Translations under genes and position numbers: made by a program | DNA from: Arthrobacter sp. ISL-28 | Lineage (GTDB): Bacteria; Actinomycetota; Actinomycetes; Actinomycetales; Micrococcaceae | Assembly (NCBI RefSeq): GCF_018613875.1 | Contig: NZ_JAGGPJ010000014.1 | Span: forward strand, 1-64,000 | DNA length: 64,000 bases | Direction of reading: 5' to 3' | Notes under the pieces: model-generated | What the model was told of the DNA's origin: nothing | Databases searched by the model: none | The model's input: the letters and a program-made list of their open reading frames with translations, nothing else | In this document: piece after piece, positions 44,111-53,176 of the stretch | Layout: each line of letters starts with the position of its first letter | Numbering within the stretch: position 1 is the stretch's first letter

Positions 44111-44391
44111 ACGGCGGGGAACGGTACGCGCCCCTCTTCTGTTTTCATCAGCGGTTTCCCGTAGTCAGGAACCGGTTTGCGGCTGCGGCCCTTGACTCCG
44201 GAGGGCCGGGGCATCAGTGCTCCCCCAGTTCCGCGGGGGGTGGGCCACGAGAGGCCGGGATGGAACGTCCTTGCCCGCTCCTTTGCCGTGGTTGGCCTTC
44301 CGGCGCCCCCGCTACTGACCGCGACACAGTGTCGCGGGCGGATTCCGTGTGACGGTCAGCTGGGTTCGGCCAGAAGCGGGAGGCGTCTCGC
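44111..44391. other. Intergenic region with a 19-bp palindrome
   Basis: About 280 bases with no convincing gene. It contains ccgcgacacagtgtcgcgg (44319-44337), two 9-bp arms around one central base. It could be an operator or a weak terminator; nothing next to it is clearly regulated by it. Confidence 0.5.
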
Positions 44392-45100
44392 CTATTTCTT
44401 GTGGACGATGTAGATTGCGCCCGTCGTGACATCCTCTTCGAGCGCTTCGAGGGTCCGTCCGCGTGTTTCGGGGACCTGGCTGTAGATGAAGATCAGCGCC
44501 AGGATGCCGACGCCGCCGAACAGGAAGAAGGTCCCGGTAATGCCAACCGCCGCCACCAGCGACGGGAAGAACAAGCCGAGGAAGGCATTCGCGATCCACA
44601 GGCAGAAGATGGAGACGCCGATCGCGAAGCCGCGGATGTGCAGCGGGAAGATCGGAGAGCATCACCCACATGGCGATGTTCAGGAACGTCTGCATGGATC
44701 CAACGAAGGCAACCACCAGGAAGAGGATCACGAACGGCCGTGCCGGGTCGCCGACGGGCAGGGCGATCGAGGCGATACCGATGAGGAAGTGGCAGATCGT
44801 GGTCAGGATAAAGCCGGTAATAAGGGTCGTGCGGCGGTTGATGCGCTGCATGAGGGAGAGCCCGATGACTCCGCCGACGACGGGAATGACGCCGGGGGCG
44901 ATGTTCGCGATGAGCGCGGCGCCAGAGTCGAAGCCCGCCTCGATGAGCGCGGACTGGCCGTAGTAGCTTCCCCGGAAGCCCCCGTTGTAGACCACTGCAG
45001 CAGCCCCAGCCGGACAGGTTCATCTGCTCTTCCTCTTCGGTGAGGTGCTTGACGTCGGCCATTTCGGCGGCGGCGCGCTCGGGCGAACCCGCGCCTTATC
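44392..45100 (-). pseudogene. C-terminal half of a sugar-porter MFS transporter, frameshifted
   Basis: Three minus-strand frames in succession give the second half of a sugar-porter protein. The central loop reads PERAAAEMADVKHLTEEEEQ. Helices 7-10 follow with GGVIGLSLMQRINRRTTLIT and MWVMLSDL. After a frameshift near 44655 come PLHIRGFAIGVSIFCLWIAN and the typical end VPETRGRTLEALEEDV. The N-terminal six helices are absent, and at least two frameshifts interrupt the rest. It probably once imported a sugar or myo-inositol. Confidence 0.85.
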
Positions 45101-45143
45101 GTCCGAAAGTCCGCTGCCCGGCTGTAACAGTCCCCTTCACGCG

Positions 45144-46496
45144 TCAGGCGAAGCCGAAGACAGGCGGGAAGACCACGATCACGACGGCCGCCCAGGCACC
45201 GTAAACCGGCAGATACCGTGTCTGCCAGCGCTCGAGTTGGGCGAAGGGGCGCCGCCCACGCAGGAACCCGACGCTGAGCCAGGCCGCCCAGACCAGGTGC
45301 ACCAGCAGCAGGAGGTTCAGGCCGAGCGCGGCAATCTTGTTGGGGCTGAAGCCGAACTCTGCGATGCGGGTCAGCATCGCAGTGAGCATCACGGTGTTGA
45401 CCGCGAGGGCCGCGACGACGAGGACCAGCTGCAGGGCGTCGGGCAGGCCAGGTGGCGCAAGCGAGTCGCGGGCGGAAATCGAGTAGAGCAGCAGGCACAG
45501 GACGAGCACAAGGATCGCGTCCATGAGGATGAGCAGGTCACGGTCGACGTCGACGAGGCCGCCGGCTGCCGTGAAAACTGCCAGGAGGGTCAGTAGCATG
45601 GCGATCGTCAGGGGGGTGAACACTCGTGTGAGGACGGGGGCGATGTTCTCGACGACGTTCTGCTTGGCCTCGACGAGCCACGCGGCAACGACAAGTGCCC
45701 CGGGCATGGCAAACGGCAGGATCCAGTCGGCCAGGATGGGTTCGAGGTCGGCGCCGACGACCTGGAGGGCCGCGAACGTGAGCCCGATCAGGACGGCGCC
45801 GCCCAGCGCCAGGAGCGTGTAGTAGATCGCGAGCTCACCGGTGAACCTGGCGAAGTCCATCCGCCGGCTGTCGGACCGCCACCTTCCTCCGGCGTACGCC
45901 ACCCCCGCCAGCAGCCACAGAACGACCGGGGCGTGCAGGGTGGCGAGCACCTCGGTGGAACCGCCGGAGACGAACGGGTAGACGTTGACCACGATCGCCA
46001 GTGCGGCGAATGGGACGAGCAGCGTCGCCGCCACATACGGCGTGAGCCGGCGCTTCCAGGCGAAGTAGGCGGCCAGGAACGGGAAGACGAGGAAGCTGAG
46101 GTTGCGCGCCTGCACTGAGCCGTCGTCGAGCCAGGCAAGACCGGCCTTGACCGCAACGCCGGCCCCGACGGCTAGCGCGAGGACGACCGCCAGCTCGCGC
46201 CACGGTGGCGCGCCGGCCTCCTCGGTGTCCTCCGGGACAAGCATGAGCTGCTTCCACAGCCGGTCGGAGTGCTCGCGGGCAAACTCTCGCGAGACGGCGT
46301 CGAGGTTGCCCAGGCGCTTGATCGCGACGAGGAAGGCCTCCTCGTCGTCGAGCCCGGTCGCCTGGCGGTCGGCGATCTGCTCGCGCAGGTGGTCCTCGAG
46401 TTCGTCGACGTCGGCGGCGGAGATCGCCTGGCGGCGCTGGACATACCCGCGCCACCGGTCGATCTGGGCCTCAAGCTCCGCGTGCGGGTCCATCAT
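45144..46496 (-). CDS. Permease-prefix-domain membrane protein coupled to PadR
   Basis: 450 residues. The first 80 or so residues are the soluble permease prefix domain 1 (VDELEDHLREQIADRQATGL, FLVAIKRLGNLDAVSREFA), and the rest has about ten membrane helices. The family is regularly found behind PadR regulators; the prefix region resembles that of ABC-2-type permeases. The ATG at 46496 overlaps the PadR stop by four bases. The frame is open upstream through the padR gene, but those residues are not part of this protein. Substrate or role unknown; envelope stress or drug response is a guess from PadR control. Confidence 0.83.
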   Translation of the reverse strand: MMDPHAELEAQIDRWRGYVQRRQAISAADVDELEDHLREQIADRQATGLDDEEAFLVAIKRLGNLDAVSREFAREHSDRLWKQLMLVPEDTEEAGAPPWRELAVVLALAVGAGVAVKAGLAWLDDGSVQARNLSFLVFPFLAAYFAWKRRLTPYVAATLLVPFAALAIVVNVYPFVSGGSTEVLATLHAPVVLWLLAGVAYAGGRWRSDSRRMDFARFTGELAIYYTLLALGGAVLIGLTFAALQVVGADLEPILADWILPFAMPGALVVAAWLVEAKQNVVENIAPVLTRVFTPLTIAMLLTLLAVFTAAGGLVDVDRDLLILMDAILVLVLCLLLYSISARDSLAPPGLPDALQLVLVVAALAVNTVMLTAMLTRIAEFGFSPNKIAALGLNLLLLVHLVWAAWLSVGFLRGRRPFAQLERWQTRYLPVYGAWAAVVIVVFPPVFGFA

Positions 46497-46855
46497 GCCC
46501 ACCCCGCTGTCGGGGCGGGCGGCTGCTGCGCTGCCTGCCACACTTGGCGCAGGGCCTCGGCCACGACGGCCCACTGCTCCTGCCGGTCGGCGAGGACATC
46601 CCGGCCTGCCGGCGTGATTGCATAGTGCTTGCGCCGGCGCCCGGCCTCGGAGGTGCCCCACGATGACGACACGTAGCCGAGCCGCTCGAGCCGGTGCAGC
46701 AGCGGATAGAGCATGCCGTCGGTCCACTGCATGCCCCCGCCTGACAGTTCGCTCACGCGCTTGAGGATCGCGTAGCCGTACAGATCGCCTTCCGACAGGA
46801 TCCCCAGCACGAGCGGGGTTGCCGAAGCGGCGACCAGGTCCTTATCGATGCGCAT
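46493..46855 (-). CDS. PadR-family transcriptional regulator
   Basis: 120-residue winged-helix regulator. PadR hallmarks: LVLGILSEGDLYGYAILKRV, SGGGMQWTDGMLYPLLHRLE, RLGYVSS and GRRRKHYAITPAGRDVL. It is the first gene of a two-gene operon with the permease-prefix membrane protein. A perfect 14-bp inverted repeat lies right before its ribosome binding site, strongly suggesting autorepression. The start has gagg six bases upstream. Confidence 0.92.
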   Translation of the reverse strand: MRIDKDLVAASATPLVLGILSEGDLYGYAILKRVSELSGGGMQWTDGMLYPLLHRLERLGYVSSSWGTSEAGRRRKHYAITPAGRDVLADRQEQWAVVAEALRQVWQAAQQPPAPTAGWA

Positions 46856-46864
46856 GGCGCCCTC

Positions 46865-46912
46865 CTATACCTAGAACTGTAAGGCATTGGACCATAGTAG
46901 TTCTAGGTATAG
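46865..46912 (-). promoter_or_regulatory. Candidate PadR operator, perfect 14-bp inverted repeat
   Basis: ctatacctagaact at 46865-46878 is repeated in exact inverse as agttctaggtatag at 46899-46912, with 20 bases between. The near arm abuts the gagg ribosome binding site of padR, so a bound dimer pair would block transcription or initiation. The arms are far longer than chance would give. Confidence 0.8.
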
Positions 46913-46965
46913 CAAGCGGCTTTGTCGGGGCCTGGTGCCGGAGCCGTGTGAGGGAGGATCTGAGG

Positions 46966-47556
46966 TTAGGGCGGGCCGGCCAGAAGGACGCCCAGGCCAA
47001 GAAACACGCCGAAAGTGGTTACACCGGTTGCTGCCCCCACAAGGGCCTGAGCCGACGTGTGCTGCCCCAGTGACGTTCTGCTGAAGACCATCAGAGGTGG
47101 AAGCAGCAGCAACCATAGGAACCCAGGTCCGAACACGGGTATCCACCAAAGGACTCCGAACGTCAGGACCGATACGTGTGCAGAAGCGTTCAGCCACAGC
47201 CGGGCGATGCTTAGCAGAAGGTTTCCAAGGGTAAGACTGGCCAGTGTTGCGAATACGGGGTAGGGGACCTGCAGCAGAACGACGGCGGCCGTCCCGCTGA
47301 CGAACAGCAGGGTCACGACCGCCGTCCTCGAGCTGGGAGGAATTCCCAGGCGTCCGGCTATCCGTGGAAAGTCTTTATAGATAAGCCCGGGAAGGAGGAC
47401 GGTGCCTAATGCGAGAGCGGCAGTACCGTAAAGACCCAGACCCGCTTTAAACCCTGCAGCAACAACGATGGCAAGAAGGACGCCGGTAGGCGACAGCAGT
47501 CTGGAAAGGCTGGCTGCCAGTCGTGCTTTCGGGGACGGGAGAACATGTTGGTGCAA
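46966..47556 (-). CDS. PAP2-like membrane protein
   Basis: 196 residues with about six hydrophobic helices. Two spots recall the PAP2 phosphatase signature: NASAHVSVLTFGVLW (PSGH in active enzymes) and SRTSLGQHTSAQALVG (SRxxxxxHxxxD in active enzymes). Histidines of both motifs are kept, but the first motif lacks the PSG and the final Asp of the second is not evident, so activity is uncertain. The DUF4235 gene follows on the same strand starting 20 bases from this gene's far end. Function unknown; a prenyl-diphosphate phosphatase is possible. Confidence 0.65.
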   Translation of the reverse strand: MHQHVLPSPKARLAASLSRLLSPTGVLLAIVVAAGFKAGLGLYGTAALALGTVLLPGLIYKDFPRIAGRLGIPPSSRTAVVTLLFVSGTAAVVLLQVPYPVFATLASLTLGNLLLSIARLWLNASAHVSVLTFGVLWWIPVFGPGFLWLLLLPPLMVFSRTSLGQHTSAQALVGAATGVTTFGVFLGLGVLLAGPP

Positions 47557-47575
47557 TGTTCTCCGACCGCCGGGG

Positions 47576-47839
47576 CTAGACGATGTCCTGGGTCTTGGCG
47601 AAGCGGGTGATGGCGCGCTGCGTGCCGCGGTTGGTCAGGACCTGGATGGTGGCGCTCACCGAAGCGGAGATGAGGGCGAAGGTGAGGGCCGAGCGAAGCG
47701 TCGTGGGAACGTCGTCCTTGCCGCCCTTCGGGGGCTTGCGGCCGGTGGTCTTTTCCCAGATGGCGTCCACGGCCTTGGTGCCGGCGAATCCGGCAAGCAG
47801 GCTAATGCCCGTGCCAAGCAGCTTGATGAAAAAACTCAT
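47576..47839 (-). CDS. DUF4235-domain small membrane protein
   Basis: 87 residues with two hydrophobic helices (FIKLLGTGISLLAGFAGTKA and LRSALTFALISASVSATIQV) joined by a basic loop (KTTGRKPPKGGKDD). This is the actinobacterial DUF4235 family. Role unknown. It lies upstream of the PAP2-like gene on the same strand with 19 bases between, so the two may be co-transcribed. Confidence 0.85.
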   Translation of the reverse strand: MSFFIKLLGTGISLLAGFAGTKAVDAIWEKTTGRKPPKGGKDDVPTTLRSALTFALISASVSATIQVLTNRGTQRAITRFAKTQDIV

Positions 47840-47875
47840 TCCGAGACTCCTTGAGACTTGAATACAGGACTTCCC

Positions 47876-48415
47876 CTAGCCTAGCCGCATGGACCCGCGG
47901 ATTTCCCGCAAGGCCTGCACCACCAGATCATGGTCGGCCTTCTGCGGCAGCCCCGAGACCGTCACCGTGGCCACCGCGCCGACGCCGCCCACATAAACGG
48001 GGAAGGAACCGCCGTGGGCGGCATATCTCGACTGGTCGAACCAGGCGTTGTCCTCGATCCGGCCCCCGCCGACCCGGCCGCGCAACCCCACGAGCAGCGA
48101 CGGCTCCTCGTAGCGGGCCGCGGTCCGCTGCTTGGCCCTGACCCAGTGTTCGTTGTCCGGCGTCGCACCCTCCAAGGCAGCATGGAACAGCACCTGCTCG
48201 CCCTTGGTGATGTCGATGGCGATGGGCATGTTGCCATCCTTGCCGAGCTCCACCAGCAGGAGGCCAAGGTTGAGGGCGTCGTCCCTGGTAAACCGTGGAA
48301 ACTGCAGTTCGACGATCTCCGCCTCGATCTGGGCGATCAGGGCCTCCAGCGCCCCCGCCGGCTGTTCCGCGGAGGAATCGGGATCAAAAGCGGTGCCGGA
48401 ATCCTGTTGAGTCAT
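47876..48415 (-). CDS. UPF0303/heme-degrading-domain-like protein
   Basis: 179 residues of the UPF0303 family (GlcG/HbpS-like fold), often labelled heme-degrading domain protein. Visible motifs are GLLLVELGKDGNMPIAIDIT, DNEHWVRAKQRTA and AAHGGSFPVYV near the C-terminal end. The ATG at 48415 is chosen over longer options that would run into the promoter. Role unproven; a small-ligand sensor or cofactor-binding protein is plausible. It is divergent from the thiamine-transport operon and its riboswitch. Confidence 0.82.
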   Translation of the reverse strand: MTQQDSGTAFDPDSSAEQPAGALEALIAQIEAEIVELQFPRFTRDDALNLGLLLVELGKDGNMPIAIDITKGEQVLFHAALEGATPDNEHWVRAKQRTAARYEEPSLLVGLRGRVGGGRIEDNAWFDQSRYAAHGGSFPVYVGGVGAVATVTVSGLPQKADHDLVVQALREIRGSMRLG

Positions 48416-48591
48416 GGCCCCAATGTACTCCGGCAGCCCGGCGTCCGAAGTCCAAGCAGCCGGAGTCCCCGCCCTGTCCCAGGTCATTCCTTGCACGCAG
48501 CAGGTCCCTCCAGGATTGTGACTGTACGCCCGGTCTTCCTGCGCCTTACCGGTGTAAACTGAATCAGCCCACACGGGCAGATTTATTACGA

Positions 48592-48709
48592 CAGGGGAGC
48601 GCCGCCGTCGGGCATCACTGGCATTGCCAGCGGAACCGCGGTGGGCGCTGAGAGTGCGGACAGCCGCAGACCCTCGAACCTGATCCGGCTAGTACCGGCG
48701 CAAGGGAGT
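48592..48709 (+). ncRNA. TPP riboswitch (THI element)
   Basis: The leader before ykoE carries the thiamine-pyrophosphate riboswitch core: ggggagc (48594-48600), then gctgagagtgcgg, gaccctcgaacctgatccgg, and the closing ctagtaccggcgcaagggag. Order and spacing are canonical, with a somewhat long P3 arm. TPP binding should lower expression of the ykoEDC genes downstream. Mechanism (translation or transcription) is not clear from the sequence. Confidence 0.95.
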
Positions 48710-48796
48710 CGAGTTTCTCAAAGTGTCCGGCAGCAGGAAGTCCAACCGCCCGCAGCCGGGGAGCGCTTTCCCCTCCTGTTCCTCAGGAGGAAGATT

Positions 48797-49417
48797 ATGA
48801 CAACTGCAGCAATCAAGAAGACCGGCTACACCTGGCGCGTGGCCGACATCGTGGTGGCGGCACTGATCGCCGTCGCCGGCGGCGTGATCTTCTGGGCCTG
48901 GTCCCAGGGCGCCAACGTCATCTCCGCCCCCATCAACGCGGTCTACCCGCCGCTGACCGGCCTGTACGCCGGCGGCTGGATGATCCCCGCGGTGCTGGGC
49001 ATGCTGGTGATCCGCAAGCCGGGCGCAGCGCTGTTCTGCGAAGCCGTGGCGGCCACCGGCGAACTGATCATGGGTTCCCAGTACGGCACCACGGTGCTGA
49101 TCTCGGGTCTCCTGCAGGGCCTGGGCGCGGAGCTCGTGTTCGCCGCCTTCATGTACAAGAAGTTCAACCTGACCGCATCGCTGCTGGCGGGTGCGGGTGC
49201 CGGGCTCTTCTGCGGCCTGAACGACTCCTTTGCCCCGTGGGGCTGGAACATCGCCTACGCGGCCGGAGACAAGATGGCCTACATCATCTTCACCGCCATC
49301 TCGGGCGCCATCATCGCTGGCGCGCTGTCCTGGATTGCGACCCGCGGCCTGGCCAAGACCGGCGTGCTGAGCTCGTTCGCTTCCCGCAAGGCCGCCACGG
49401 AGCCCGTCTTCTCCTGA
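48797..49417 (+). CDS. ykoE: Thiamine ECF transporter S component
   Basis: Substrate-binding membrane subunit of the YkoEDC-type ECF importer for thiamine or its pyrimidine precursor. 206 residues, about six helices, with VVAALIAVAGGVIFWAWSQG, NAVYPPLTGLYAGGWMIPAV, ETIMGSQYGT-like ELIMGSQYGTTVLISG, and LNDSFAPWGWNIAYAAGDK. The ATG at 48797 has ggaggaag just upstream. The frame runs further upstream but that part is riboswitch. It overlaps ykoD by one base (TGATG). Confidence 0.92.
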   Translation: MTTAAIKKTGYTWRVADIVVAALIAVAGGVIFWAWSQGANVISAPINAVYPPLTGLYAGGWMIPAVLGMLVIRKPGAALFCEAVAATGELIMGSQYGTTVLISGLLQGLGAELVFAAFMYKKFNLTASLLAGAGAGLFCGLNDSFAPWGWNIAYAAGDKMAYIIFTAISGAIIAGALSWIATRGLAKTGVLSSFASRKAATEPVFS

Positions 49418-51063
49418 TGCCCGCCCATCATCACGGCGGCGTCCGCCCCGCCGCGGTCACCGCCCGCGGCTGGGGCTGGCGCCACGCCGGACGGTCCAAG
49501 CCCGCGGTCAACGCCCTGGACCTGGACATCCACCCGGGGGAGCGGGTGCTGCTGCTGGGGCCATCCGGCGCCGGCAAATCCACCCTTCTCCATGCCCTCG
49601 CGGGGGTGCTGGGCGACAGCACCGCGGGCGACGGCGGCCCTGCGGACAGCGACGACGCGGACGAGAGCGGCAGCCTCCTGATCGACGGCGAAGCGCCGCG
49701 TGACCGGCGCGGCCGTGCCGGCCTCATGCAGCAGGACCCCGAAACGCAGGTGGTCCTCTCCCGCCTCGGCGACGACGTCGCGTTCGGTGCCGAAAACCTT
49801 TCGGTGCCCCGCGACGAAATCTGGACCCGCGTGCACGAGGCGCTGGACGACGTCGGGCTTGCGCACCTTCCGCTGGACCACCCGACGTCGGCCCTCTCCG
49901 GGGGCCAGAAACAGCGCCTCGCGCTGGCCGGAATCCTGGCGATGCGTCCCGGGCTTATCCTGCTGGACGAACCCACCGCCAACCTTGACCCGGCCGGGGT
50001 GCTGGAGGTCCGCGACTCAGTGGGCCGCTGCCTCGACAAGACCGGCGCCACGCTGGTGGTGGTGGAGCACCGGGTGTCGGTCTGGAAAGACCTCGTGGAC
50101 CGGATCATCGTGCTGCAGCCGGGATCGGGCACGCAGCCCGCGGTGCTGATCGACGGCGCCCCGGACCAGGTCCTGGAACAGGCGCGCGAGATGCTCATCG
50201 CCGCCGGGGTCTGGGTGCCGGGCTACGTTCCGGCCACCAGGCGGCGTTCCCTTTTTGGCGGCCCTGACATCGAAAATTTGCCGGTCCGGCAGGAGCTTGC
50301 GCCCGGCCAGCTTCTGCTCGCCGCCGAGGGCCTCGCGGTGTCCCGCGAGCGTCCCCGCCGGCGCGGCTTCAAGTCCATTCCGCCGCTGCCCATCCAGCCG
50401 GACATCACGGCACAGGTCCGCGCCGGTGAAGCGCTGACCATCACCGGGCCCAACGGCTCGGGCAAATCCACATTCGCCCTGACTCTCGCCGGGCTGATCC
50501 CGCCTGTTGGCGGCAAGGTGTCCGCCACCGTTGAGCTGAGCCGCGGGGCAGGCATCGACCCCTACAAATGGAAGGCCGAGCAGCTGATCGCGAGGATCGG
50601 CACGGTGTTCCAGGAGCCCGAGCACCAGTTCGTCACCGGCAGGGTGCTGGACGAGCTCCAGTTCGGGCCGCGGCATCTGGGCCACGGCGAAGAACGCGTG
50701 GACGAGCTGCTGGAGCGGCTCCGCCTGACGGGCCTCGTGGACGCCAACCCGTATACCCTCTCTGGCGGGGAGAAACGCCGGCTCTCGGTCGCCACCGTCC
50801 TGGCGGCCCATCCCCAGGTCCTGGTCCTGGACGAACCGACGTTCGGCCAGGACGCCAACACCTGGGCGGAACTGGCCTCTTTCCTTTCCGAACTCCTCGA
50901 CGCCGGCACTGCCGTGGTGTCCGTGACGCATGACCAGGAGTTCACCCACGTGCTGGGCGGGACCGAGCTCAGGCTGGATGCCCAGGGACTCAGTGCGCCC
51001 GGCGTCGGTCCAGCCGGCGTCGGTCCGTCCGGCGTGGACGCCCCGGAAGCGGCGACGCCATGA
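49417..51063 (+). CDS. ykoD: Thiamine ECF transporter ATP-binding protein, two ATPase domains
   Basis: 548-residue protein with two fused ABC ATPase domains. Walker A motifs are GPSGAGKST in the first and GPNGSGKST in the second; signature motifs are LSGGQK and LSGGEK; Walker B are LILLDEPTANLDP and VLVLDEPTFGQD. Together the two domains form the energising pair of the ECF module. It has an Ala/Pro/Gly-rich, repetitive C-terminal tail (GVGPAGVGPSGVD). Overlaps ykoC by ATGA. Confidence 0.93.
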   Translation: MPAHHHGGVRPAAVTARGWGWRHAGRSKPAVNALDLDIHPGERVLLLGPSGAGKSTLLHALAGVLGDSTAGDGGPADSDDADESGSLLIDGEAPRDRRGRAGLMQQDPETQVVLSRLGDDVAFGAENLSVPRDEIWTRVHEALDDVGLAHLPLDHPTSALSGGQKQRLALAGILAMRPGLILLDEPTANLDPAGVLEVRDSVGRCLDKTGATLVVVEHRVSVWKDLVDRIIVLQPGSGTQPAVLIDGAPDQVLEQAREMLIAAGVWVPGYVPATRRRSLFGGPDIENLPVRQELAPGQLLLAAEGLAVSRERPRRRGFKSIPPLPIQPDITAQVRAGEALTITGPNGSGKSTFALTLAGLIPPVGGKVSATVELSRGAGIDPYKWKAEQLIARIGTVFQEPEHQFVTGRVLDELQFGPRHLGHGEERVDELLERLRLTGLVDANPYTLSGGEKRRLSVATVLAAHPQVLVLDEPTFGQDANTWAELASFLSELLDAGTAVVSVTHDQEFTHVLGGTELRLDAQGLSAPGVGPAGVGPSGVDAPEAATP

Positions 51064-51863
51064 GGGCTGCCCTGACGATCTCCGGAAACCACGCCGTGCT
51101 GACCCGGGCCAACCCGCTGGCCAAATTCGGCGGCGTCTTCCTCATCACGCTCGTCCTCGCCCTGTCCATTGACTGGATGTCCGCCTCCGTGGCGCTGGCC
51201 TGCGAACTGCTGCTCTTCCCGCTCGCCGGCCTGACCTTCACGCTGCTCTGGCAGCGCGGCTGGCCACTAATTATCGCGGCCGCCGTGGGCGGCTGGAGCA
51301 CCTCCATCCTGGCGCCCGACAGCGGAAAGATACTTCTCGACGTCGGCCTCTGGTCCATGAGCGAAGGTTCCCTTGAGCTGGGCCTGGGTTTCCTTCTCCG
51401 CGGCCTTGCGATTGCGCTGCCGGCGGTGCTGCTGATGAGCTGCACCGACCCCACCGACCTCGCCGACGCGCTGGCGCAGAAGGCCCGCCTGCCGCACCGC
51501 TTCGTGCTGGGAACGCTGGCGGCCATGCGGCTCGTCGGCCTCATGGCCGAGGAATGGCAGACCATCGGCATGGCCCGGAGGGCGCGCGGCGTCGGGTCCC
51601 GCGGCACCCCCTGGCAGCGGATGCGCGCCACCCTGGGGCAAAGCTTCGGACTGCTGGTCCAGGCCATCCGCCGCGCCACGCGCCTCGCCGTCACCATGGA
51701 GGCCCGCGGCTTCGGCGGCGCCAGCCGGACCTGGGCCCGTGAATCCACCTACAGCCGCCTGGACATCTGGGTGCTGCTCGGGGGAGCCGCCATTGCGGCC
51801 GGCGCCGTGATTGCCGCAGTGTGGGCCGGAACGTGGAACATGGTGTGGCTGGAAAGGTCCTAG
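51060..51863 (+). CDS. ykoC: Thiamine ECF transporter T component
   Basis: 267-residue transmembrane T subunit. Conserved ANPLAKFGGVFLITLVLALS at the start, and the two coupling-helix motifs MARRARGVGSRG and TMEARGFGGASRTW, which contact the ATPase subunit. Completes the riboswitch-controlled ykoEDC operon. No clear terminator in the 27 bases before the convergent gene. Confidence 0.92.
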   Translation: MRAALTISGNHAVLTRANPLAKFGGVFLITLVLALSIDWMSASVALACELLLFPLAGLTFTLLWQRGWPLIIAAAVGGWSTSILAPDSGKILLDVGLWSMSEGSLELGLGFLLRGLAIALPAVLLMSCTDPTDLADALAQKARLPHRFVLGTLAAMRLVGLMAEEWQTIGMARRARGVGSRGTPWQRMRATLGQSFGLLVQAIRRATRLAVTMEARGFGGASRTWARESTYSRLDIWVLLGGAAIAAGAVIAAVWAGTWNMVWLERS

Positions 51864-51890
51864 GAACGGCGGTAGAACGCCAGTCCATCC

Positions 51891-52907
51891 CTAGATGCAG
51901 GAGTAGCCGTAGTCGGTGCCGTTCGCCACGAACTGGGTGAGGGTGACTTTGCCGCCGCCGGTGAGGGGCGGCAGCGAGCAGTTGCTCTTCGCCCCGTTCT
52001 CCGTGCTGGCTCCCGCCAGCCAGCTTGGCAGGTGGTAGAGGCTGCTGCCTTCGCTGACCGTGCCGACGATCTGCCACCACTGGAAGCTGGCGGAGTAGAT
52101 GCCCACGTCCGCTTCGATGCTGTGGAAGAAATCCGTCATGCCTTCGAGCGCGGCCCTGTTTGCTTCTATATCCCTGGACCAGCTGTTGCCCGTTTCCACA
52201 TCCAGCCACCACAGGTAGTCATCGGGTTCTTTGATGCCGCGGAAAAAGGCATCGTCGTACGCCTTGGCCCAGCCGTACATGTAGGCGCATGCCTTATCTT
52301 CCCCGTGGCTGCACGTGCCGTGGGGGTTGTCCACGACAACGCCGGCCGGGTACTCGTTGCTGCTGGGCCACCATGATCCTGCATGCCCGGGGTTGGCCGT
52401 ATTTACGTAGAGGGCCACCAGCGGCTGCCCGGTCCCGCCGAGTGCGTCATCCGCCCAGTCCAACTGTTGCGCCAGGCAGGGGTTGGTGGTGTTGGCCAGC
52501 CCGCTGTTGACGCCGACGATGGCGAAGGCCGGGTCTTTGGGAAGCGACGTGTTGCATTGTGGCCACGACACGTCATTGCCGAGAGGCGTGGCGTCGCCGT
52601 CCGGGGGCATGTCGGAAGGCTGAGCCTGTGTGGATGGAGCCGCTGTCTGGGCAGGCGCAGACGGGGTTGACGCAGACGGCGCAGGCGCGGACGGGGCCGC
52701 TTGGGCAGACATGGACGGCGCCGGGGTCGCCGGCGCCGAGGGGGCCGGCTGACTGATGGCCGGCGGCGGTGCTGCTGTCGTGCCGCCGTCTGCGCGGGGC
52801 CCGGTAATGAGACCCAGGACAGCGGGGATCAGAAGCGACAGCGCCCAGGAAGTCTGCTGCCTGGACGGACGTCTCTTACTCGACGTTGCGACGCTGAAGA
52901 TCGACAA
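51891..52907 (-). CDS. Secreted protein with GH25-like domain and Pro/Ala/Ser linker
   Basis: 338 residues. An N-terminal basic region and hydrophobic stretch (WALSLLIPAVLGLITG) form a signal or anchor, followed by a linker of about 60 residues made of repeated PSAPA-type phrases, then a domain (about 105-338) starting GNDVSWPQCNTSLP and containing YLWWLDVETGNSW and DVGIYSASFQWWQIVG. This layout resembles secreted actinobacterial proteins with a TIM-barrel like GH25 lysozymes; LDVETG would sit at the position of the catalytic DxE. Several cysteines suggest disulfides. Cell-wall hydrolysis is possible, not shown. Confidence 0.75.
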   Translation of the reverse strand: MSIFSVATSSKRRPSRQQTSWALSLLIPAVLGLITGPRADGGTTAAPPPAISQPAPSAPATPAPSMSAQAAPSAPAPSASTPSAPAQTAAPSTQAQPSDMPPDGDATPLGNDVSWPQCNTSLPKDPAFAIVGVNSGLANTTNPCLAQQLDWADDALGGTGQPLVALYVNTANPGHAGSWWPSSNEYPAGVVVDNPHGTCSHGEDKACAYMYGWAKAYDDAFFRGIKEPDDYLWWLDVETGNSWSRDIEANRAALEGMTDFFHSIEADVGIYSASFQWWQIVGTVSEGSSLYHLPSWLAGASTENGAKSNCSLPPLTGGGKVTLTQFVANGTDYGYSCI

Positions 52908-53129
52908 GGCGGCCTCCGTTCCTGCTTAAATTGGCCGCGACCGGTAGCGTTAGCTTCCTCCTGCCCCTTGTCCCGGTCAAGGCTTTCCATTCGCTGGCGG
53001 GGCTGTTACGCACACCGGACCGTTACTGAAGACGCCGATTTAGGCCGCCAGTCGATGCTGTCAGGCATCGGCGTCAGGCGTGTCTTTTATCGCACGAGGC
53101 GGGTAAATCTGTCCCATATTCGGTCGCAG

Positions 53130-53176
53130 TTGGGGATACCCTTACCCCAATACCTCATTTGTGATATTTTTTATGT
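53130..53176 (+). promoter_or_regulatory. Candidate promoter/operator of the XRE-MurA gene; leaderless start likely
   Basis: ttgggg (53130-53135) and ccccaa (53145-53150) form a dyad, followed by gatatttt at 53163-53170 that can serve as a -10 box only a few bases before the ATG at 53177. No ribosome binding site is visible. A leaderless transcript controlled by the gene's own XRE domain fits, by inference. Confidence 0.4.

Noticed and set aside
46497..46727. Upstream extension of the permease-prefix protein
   Set aside because: It runs through padR in another frame; the ATGA junction at 46493-46496 marks the true start.
49237..49416. N-terminal extension of the YkoD frame
   Set aside because: The added codons lie inside ykoE; the TGATG junction at 49415-49419 gives the start.
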